9,283 bases of DNA, from assembly GCA_934561335.1 (NCBI GenBank), contig CAKTGD010000057.1, forward strand, positions 1-9,283, written 5' to 3'. The translations under genes were made by a program, and so were the position numbers. Shown piece after piece: positions 6,246 to 9,283 of this stretch. The first letter of the stretch is position 1. Each line of letters begins with the position of its first letter. The stretch is from an uncultured Oscillospiraceae bacterium (lineage in GTDB: Bacteria; Bacillota_A; Clostridia; Oscillospirales; Oscillospiraceae). The notes under the pieces were generated by a model. It ran no database searches and had not been told where the DNA came from. It saw only the letters and a list, made by a program, of their open reading frames with translations.

Positions 6246-7030
6246 TGGAGAACCATGTTTCCACCCAGCTGGCCCAGCTGGGCGCATCGGCGGCTTTGGG
6301 GGCGGCGGGCGCACTGGTGTATGATCTGCTGCGTGCCGCCCGGCTGATCGACCGCCGCGATCGGGCCCTGACCCACCTGCTGGACGCTCTTTTCGCAGCG
6401 GCGCTGGGCGGCGGGCTTTTGTGGCTGGCGCTGGTGGTAGGCGGCGGCGAGCTGCGGCTGTACATGCTCACGGGAATGGCGCTGGGCGCGGCGGCGTGGT
6501 TCTCCCTGCCCTCCCGGCTGCTGCGGCCGGTGTGGGATTTCTGGACCGCCGCGCTGCTGGCAATGTGCCGCTTGCTGTGGAAGCCGGCGGCTATTTTCCT
6601 CACAGGCATAAAAAAACTGGCTGCCGCGGCGAAAAAGGGCTTTTCTTTTCTGATAAAGTGCGCTAAAATAAACGTAGAACAGGCTTCGGAAGAATCGCGG
6701 AATACACCGCGGGAGAGGAGTGAGCGCAGCATGAAGGCAAAGAAGGCCAAGCGGACAAAGAAGCGCCCCAGTATCGTGATGGTACTGGTGATCCTGACAT
6801 TTGTAACCGTGTTGGGCGTGCAGATCATCAAGGTCTATGACCAGCTGCAATCCGCCCGACAAACAGAAGCTGCACTGAACCAGCAGCTGACCCAGCAGCG
6901 GCAGGAAAATGAGGCGCTGCGCTCCGACCTGGGCCGGAAGAATGATGAGAGCTTTATCAAGGCGCTGGCCCGGGATCTGCTGGGGCTGGCCGAAGAGGGC
7001 GAGCGGATCTTCTACGATGTAAATGACTGA
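6245..7030 (+). CDS. yabQ: YabQ-DivIC fused reading frame (spore cortex protein YabQ plus septum protein DivIC)
   Basis: One open frame of 261 codons covers what are usually two genes. Residues 1 to about 145 are YabQ: the GALVYDLLRAARLIDRR segment (22-38), several hydrophobic stretches between about 43 and 120, the family's GELRLYMLTGMALGA (68-82), and a basic, aromatic tail (KKGFSFLIK, 130-138). YabQ is a mother-cell membrane protein needed for cortex formation in Bacillus. Residues 146-162 are a polar linker without family features. Residues 163-261 are DivIC (see the next entry). No stop codon occurs at the junction, although TAA appears in both other frames (6664-6666 and 6669-6671). Either the protein is a true fusion, a stop was lost with DivIC still made separately, or a one-base error hides a stop. 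ATG 6245 overlaps the yabP stop, so translation is probably coupled. Confidence 0.85.
   Translation: MENHVSTQLAQLGASAALGAAGALVYDLLRAARLIDRRDRALTHLLDALFAAALGGGLLWLALVVGGGELRLYMLTGMALGAAAWFSLPSRLLRPVWDFWTAALLAMCRLLWKPAAIFLTGIKKLAAAAKKGFSFLIKCAKINVEQASEESRNTPRERSERSMKAKKAKRTKKRPSIVMVLVILTFVTVLGVQIIKVYDQLQSARQTEAALNQQLTQQRQENEALRSDLGRKNDESFIKALARDLLGLAEEGERIFYDVND
6641..6669 (+). promoter_or_regulatory. Possible internal promoter for divIC inside the yabQ part
   Basis: TAAAAT (6664-6669) matches the sigma-A -10 at 5 of 6 positions; 17 bases upstream TTTTCT (6641-6646) matches the -35 poorly (3 of 6). The segment 6610-6680 is strikingly rich in A and T compared with the rest of the gene, as intergenic promoter regions are. 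It would give vegetative cells DivIC independently of the sporulation promoter. Confidence 0.35.
6731..7030 (+). CDS. divIC: Septum formation initiator DivIC (FtsB/DivIC family), internal start
   Basis: A 99-residue bitopic membrane protein in the same frame as yabQ. It has a very basic cytoplasmic N-terminus (KAKKAKRTKKRP), one membrane segment (about residues 14-31 from this ATG), a heptad-like coiled coil rich in Gln and Leu (about 35-73), and the C-terminal FIKALARDLLGLAEEGERIFYDV signature of the family. DivIC joins FtsL and DivIB in the divisome and helps activate septal wall synthesis. Its length equals a normal stand-alone DivIC. ATG 6731 has a good ribosome site, GAGAGGAG (6713-6720), 10 bases upstream, which would be pointless if only a fusion were made. 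I favour separate DivIC synthesis, with or without an additional fused product. Confidence 0.85.
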   Translation: MKAKKAKRTKKRPSIVMVLVILTFVTVLGVQIIKVYDQLQSARQTEAALNQQLTQQRQENEALRSDLGRKNDESFIKALARDLLGLAEEGERIFYDVND

Positions 7031-7059
7031 AAAGAGACAGCGCACGGCTGTCTCTTTTT
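7030..7059 (+). terminator. Intrinsic terminator after divIC
   Basis: AAAGAGACAGC (7031-7041), 5-base loop GCACG, GCTGTCTCTTT (7047-7057), then TT. The 11-bp perfect stem begins at the divIC stop codon. It closes the rqcP-divIC block and separates it from the radical-SAM unit. Confidence 0.92.
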
Positions 7060-7093
7060 GCGTTGGCAAGGCGGTGCACTGCCGATTGTCTTC

Positions 7094-7122
7094 TTGTCAT
7101 TTTTCCCGCCGTATGGTATGCT
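7094..7122 (+). promoter_or_regulatory. Sigma-A promoter of the radical-SAM gene pair
   Basis: TTGTCA (7094-7099), 17-base spacer, TATGCT (7117-7122) preceded by TGG, an extended -10. The start should be near 7129. It is the best sigma-A promoter in the window, and indicates that the downstream pair is a separate, vegetatively expressed operon. Confidence 0.7.
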
Positions 7123-7129
7123 GAAAGCA

Positions 7130-7149
7130 GTGGGCGCATGCCGCCCCAC
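7130..7149 (+). promoter_or_regulatory. 5' leader hairpin before the radical-SAM gene
   Basis: GTGGG (7130-7134) pairs with CCCAC (7145-7149); with C7144 bulged, two more pairs form (CG 7135-7136 with CG 7142-7143). It sits at the predicted mRNA 5' end and directly abuts the ribosome site AGGAGG (7150-7155), so it may stabilise the mRNA or tune translation. The leader is only about 30 bases, too short for a riboswitch. Confidence 0.4.
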
Positions 7150-7160
7150 AGGAGGAAACT

Positions 7161-8540
7161 ATGAATCATATGACATTTCGTGAACGGCGCTACCGCCGGG
7201 CGCATCTTGCGTGTGTGCGCCACCTGACGCTGGACCCCAAGGGCCCCGGCGTGGTGCGTATCCACATGATCCCGCCCCGGGAAGAGACACCGGCGGCGCC
7301 CTTTCTGCTGCTGCTCAACGGCGCGCAGCTGGTGCCGCTGAATCTCAGCTGGGCCATCATGCTGGCCAACCTGATGGATCAGTGGCAGGCCCACGAGGGG
7401 CAGGAGCTGGAGGAGGATCAGTGGGAGGCGCTGCTGAGCGCGGCGGTGGAGGAGACCCACCGTACCTATCCCCGTACCAAAAAACAGCTGCTGGCCAACG
7501 ATATGCACCTGATGCTTACCAGCCTGATCGCCCTTGCGCAGGGACGGGAGCCGGAGGCGGAGATCGGCATGCTGTCGCTGGGAGAGTATGCCTGTGAGAT
7601 GACCGCGCCGCACCGCATGGATCTGATGGTCAGCGCCATGGAGCAAAACGGCGCGTGGCACTGCAACCAGAAGTGCCTGCACTGCTATGCTGCCGGACAG
7701 CCCATGGGCGAAACGCCGGAGCTATCCGGCGAGCAGTGGAAAACGGTGCTGGAAACGCTGCGTCAGGCCAACATCCCTCAGGTGACCTTTACCGGCGGCG
7801 AGCCCACCATGCGGGAGGATCTGGCGGAGCTGGTGGAGGCGGCGGCGTGGTTCGTCACCCGGCTGAACACCAACGGACGCCGCCTGACGCCCCAGCTGTG
7901 CGCGGCGCTGTATCAGGCCAGCCTTGACAGCGTACAGGTGACGCTCTACAGCGCCGAGGGCAATATCCACAACCAACTGGTGGGCTGCTGCGGCTTTTCC
8001 GACACGGTGCAGGGCATCCGCAACGCCGTGGCGGCGGGGCTGATCGTGTCGGTGAATACCCCGCTGTGCTCGCTGAACACCCACTATGCCGAAACGCTGC
8101 GCTTTGTCCACAGTCTGGGGGTGCGCTATGTCACCTGCTCGGGGCTGATCCCCTCCGGCAGCGCCTGCGGTGCGCAAAGCCGGGCCACGGCGCTTACGGC
8201 CGGTGAGCTGGCGGATATCCTGCGCGATGCGGCGGAAACGGCGGAAGAGCTGGGTATGGAGTTGGACTTCACCTCCCCCGGCTGGCTGGACGGGGAAACG
8301 CTGCACGCCATGGGGCTGCATCTGGTTCCCAGCTGCGGCGCGTGCCTGTCCAACATGGCGGTGACGCCGGACGGCAAGGTGGTGCCCTGCCAGAGCTGGC
8401 TGTCGGACGAGCCGCTGGGAGATCTGCTTTGCGATAAGTGGGCAGATATCTGGAATGATCCCCGCTGTGCCGCCATCCGTGCGGAAAGCGCCAGAATGGA
8501 TCACATCTGCCAGTTGAAGGGAAGGGGGCAGGCACAGTGA
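7161..8540 (+). CDS. Radical SAM/SPASM domain protein, peptide/protein-modifying type
   Basis: A 459-residue cytosolic iron-sulfur enzyme. Residues 1 to about 155 form a domain I cannot assign, with a hydrophobic PFLLLLNGAQLVPLNLSWAI segment at 47-66. The radical SAM core begins at HCNQKCLHCYA, with cluster ligands C168, C172 and C175 (CX3CX2C) and GGEP at 212-215. The C-terminal SPASM region has C392 and C395 (SCGACLSNMAVTPDGKVVPCQSW), C410, C424, C436 and C450, enough for auxiliary 4Fe-4S cluster(s). SPASM enzymes include sactisynthases, PqqE-type crosslinkers and anaerobic sulfatase-maturating enzymes, so action on a peptide or protein is a reasonable inference, but the substrate is unknown. 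ATG 7161 follows AGGAGG (7150-7155). It overlaps the next gene by 4 bases (GTGA, 8537-8540), making the exported protein its likeliest partner. Confidence 0.9.
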   Translation: MNHMTFRERRYRRAHLACVRHLTLDPKGPGVVRIHMIPPREETPAAPFLLLLNGAQLVPLNLSWAIMLANLMDQWQAHEGQELEEDQWEALLSAAVEETHRTYPRTKKQLLANDMHLMLTSLIALAQGREPEAEIGMLSLGEYACEMTAPHRMDLMVSAMEQNGAWHCNQKCLHCYAAGQPMGETPELSGEQWKTVLETLRQANIPQVTFTGGEPTMREDLAELVEAAAWFVTRLNTNGRRLTPQLCAALYQASLDSVQVTLYSAEGNIHNQLVGCCGFSDTVQGIRNAVAAGLIVSVNTPLCSLNTHYAETLRFVHSLGVRYVTCSGLIPSGSACGAQSRATALTAGELADILRDAAETAEELGMELDFTSPGWLDGETLHAMGLHLVPSCGACLSNMAVTPDGKVVPCQSWLSDEPLGDLLCDKWADIWNDPRCAAIRAESARMDHICQLKGRGQAQ

Positions 8541-9283
8541 AAAAGCTGATAGCGCTGGGGCTTAGCCTCCTCATGGCGCTGTGCCTGACGGTAACGGCGC
8601 TGGCGGACTACGACTATATCGACCGCTACGATGTGACCGTAACGCCCCAGACCGAGGATGGCAGCCTGTCCATCCGGGTAGACCTGACGTGGACGGCGCT
8701 GGAGGCGCTGCCCTACGGTCAGGAACTGAAGGTGGGCGTGCCCAACGGCTCCATCCGGGAGGAAACGGCCCTGACGGACAATATCGAGCGCCTGTCCTTC
8801 GACAACAGCTACATGTACGTCTATCTGGACCGGGCCTACGACGCGGGCGAGAGCTTCACCTTTGCCTATTCCTGGGTGCAGGAGTACATGTATACGCTCT
8901 CCGGCGGCACGGTGAACTACGACTATACCCCCGGCTGGTTTGACGAGGCCAAGACCGGGGAGATGACCCTGACATGGAATGATCCGGCGGGGCTGAGCGG
9001 CCAGTGCGCCACCGCCGGCGGCGAGAGGACCGATATGGCGGAGGGCTGGGTTCTCAGCGCCGAGCACATGGGGTATGGCGATACCATGCACGCCAACGTG
9101 ACGTACAGCGGCTGGCCCACTGCCCTTTCACAGGAAAACAGCGCCGACAACATGCCTGCTGACTACGTGGACTACGACGACTGGTACGACGAGGACGAGG
9201 ACACAGGCATGGCTGCCCTGTTCCTGACGCTGATCATCACCATCTTCATCGTTGGGGCGGTGGTGTGGATCCTCCGGGAGCTG
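8537..9283 (+). CDS. Secreted, membrane-anchored protein of unknown function (3' end outside window)
   Basis: Open for 249 codons to the window end without a stop. Residues 1-23 are a clear signal peptide (KK, then a Leu/Ala-rich core, ALA at 21-23 before DYD). Residues 24 to about 200 are an extracytoplasmic, probably beta-rich domain with many Tyr, Asp and Trp (TVTPQTEDGSLSIRVDLTWT near 35-54). It resembles the N-terminal exported domain of DUF2207-like proteins only loosely, and I do not assign it. An acidic, Tyr-rich stretch follows (DYVDYDDWYDEDED, 209-222), then one membrane segment (about 226-246) ending in REL, so the rest should be cytoplasmic. The start is GTG 8537, overlapping the radical-SAM stop; AAGGGGG (8522-8528) supplies the ribosome site. 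Translational coupling suggests a joint function. Confidence 0.85.
   Translation, partial: MKKLIALGLSLLMALCLTVTALADYDYIDRYDVTVTPQTEDGSLSIRVDLTWTALEALPYGQELKVGVPNGSIREETALTDNIERLSFDNSYMYVYLDRAYDAGESFTFAYSWVQEYMYTLSGGTVNYDYTPGWFDEAKTGEMTLTWNDPAGLSGQCATAGGERTDMAEGWVLSAEHMGYGDTMHANVTYSGWPTALSQENSADNMPADYVDYDDWYDEDEDTGMAALFLTLIITIFIVGAVVWILREL

Noticed and set aside
7123..7160. Riboswitch before the radical-SAM gene
   Set aside because: The predicted leader is about 30 bases, with room for only one small hairpin.

Overview
The window reads as a GC-rich (about 60% or more by eye), spore-forming anaerobic member of the Clostridia, most like the gut Oscillospiraceae (Flavonifractor / Lawsonibacter / Oscillibacter type). 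This is inferred from the gene set (Rel, HemZ, SpoVB-like flippase, RqcP, YabP, YabQ, DivIC), the strong AGGAGG ribosome sites, the TTG and GTG starts, and the absence of long genes on the minus strand. All twelve gene products are encoded on the plus strand. No tRNA, rRNA, CRISPR array, insertion sequence or phage gene was seen.

Layout. (1) 1-3488: a tight metabolic/translation-quality operon: the 3' end of the (p)ppGpp synthetase/hydrolase gene relA, dtd (D-aminoacyl-tRNA deacylase), a glyoxalase II-like metallo-beta-lactamase hydrolase, and the radical-SAM gene hemZ. Spacing from dtd onward is 12 nt or overlapping. (2) 3571-5151: a SpoVB/MurJ-like MOP flippase, ending in a long inverted repeat that looks like a terminator. 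(3) 5310-5582: HU, with its own promoter and a strong terminator, so it appears to be an insulated single-gene unit. (4) 5651-7030: rqcP, yabP, yabQ and divIC, the order known from the Bacillus yabO-yabP-yabQ-divIC locus. (5) 7161-9283: after a terminator and a good sigma-A promoter, a radical-SAM/SPASM gene overlapping by 4 nt a secreted, membrane-anchored protein that runs off the window.

Two places deserve most attention. Between rqcP and yabP, a near-perfect sigma-E promoter has its -10 element (CATACAAT) inside the 5' arm of a perfect 13-bp inverted repeat whose 3' arm carries the yabP ribosome-binding site. Read-through mRNA should hide that site or terminate. mRNA started from the sigma-E promoter should begin in the loop and leave it free. 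This looks like a built-in switch that keeps yabP/yabQ silent in growing cells and turns them on in the mother cell. Second, yabQ and divIC, normally two genes, lie in one uninterrupted 261-codon reading frame. An internal promoter-like element, ribosome site and ATG could still yield a separate DivIC.

The last gene pair (SPASM radical-SAM enzyme plus an exported, tail-anchored-looking protein) is a candidate modification system whose substrate could be the downstream protein itself; the deciding C-terminus lies beyond base 9283.
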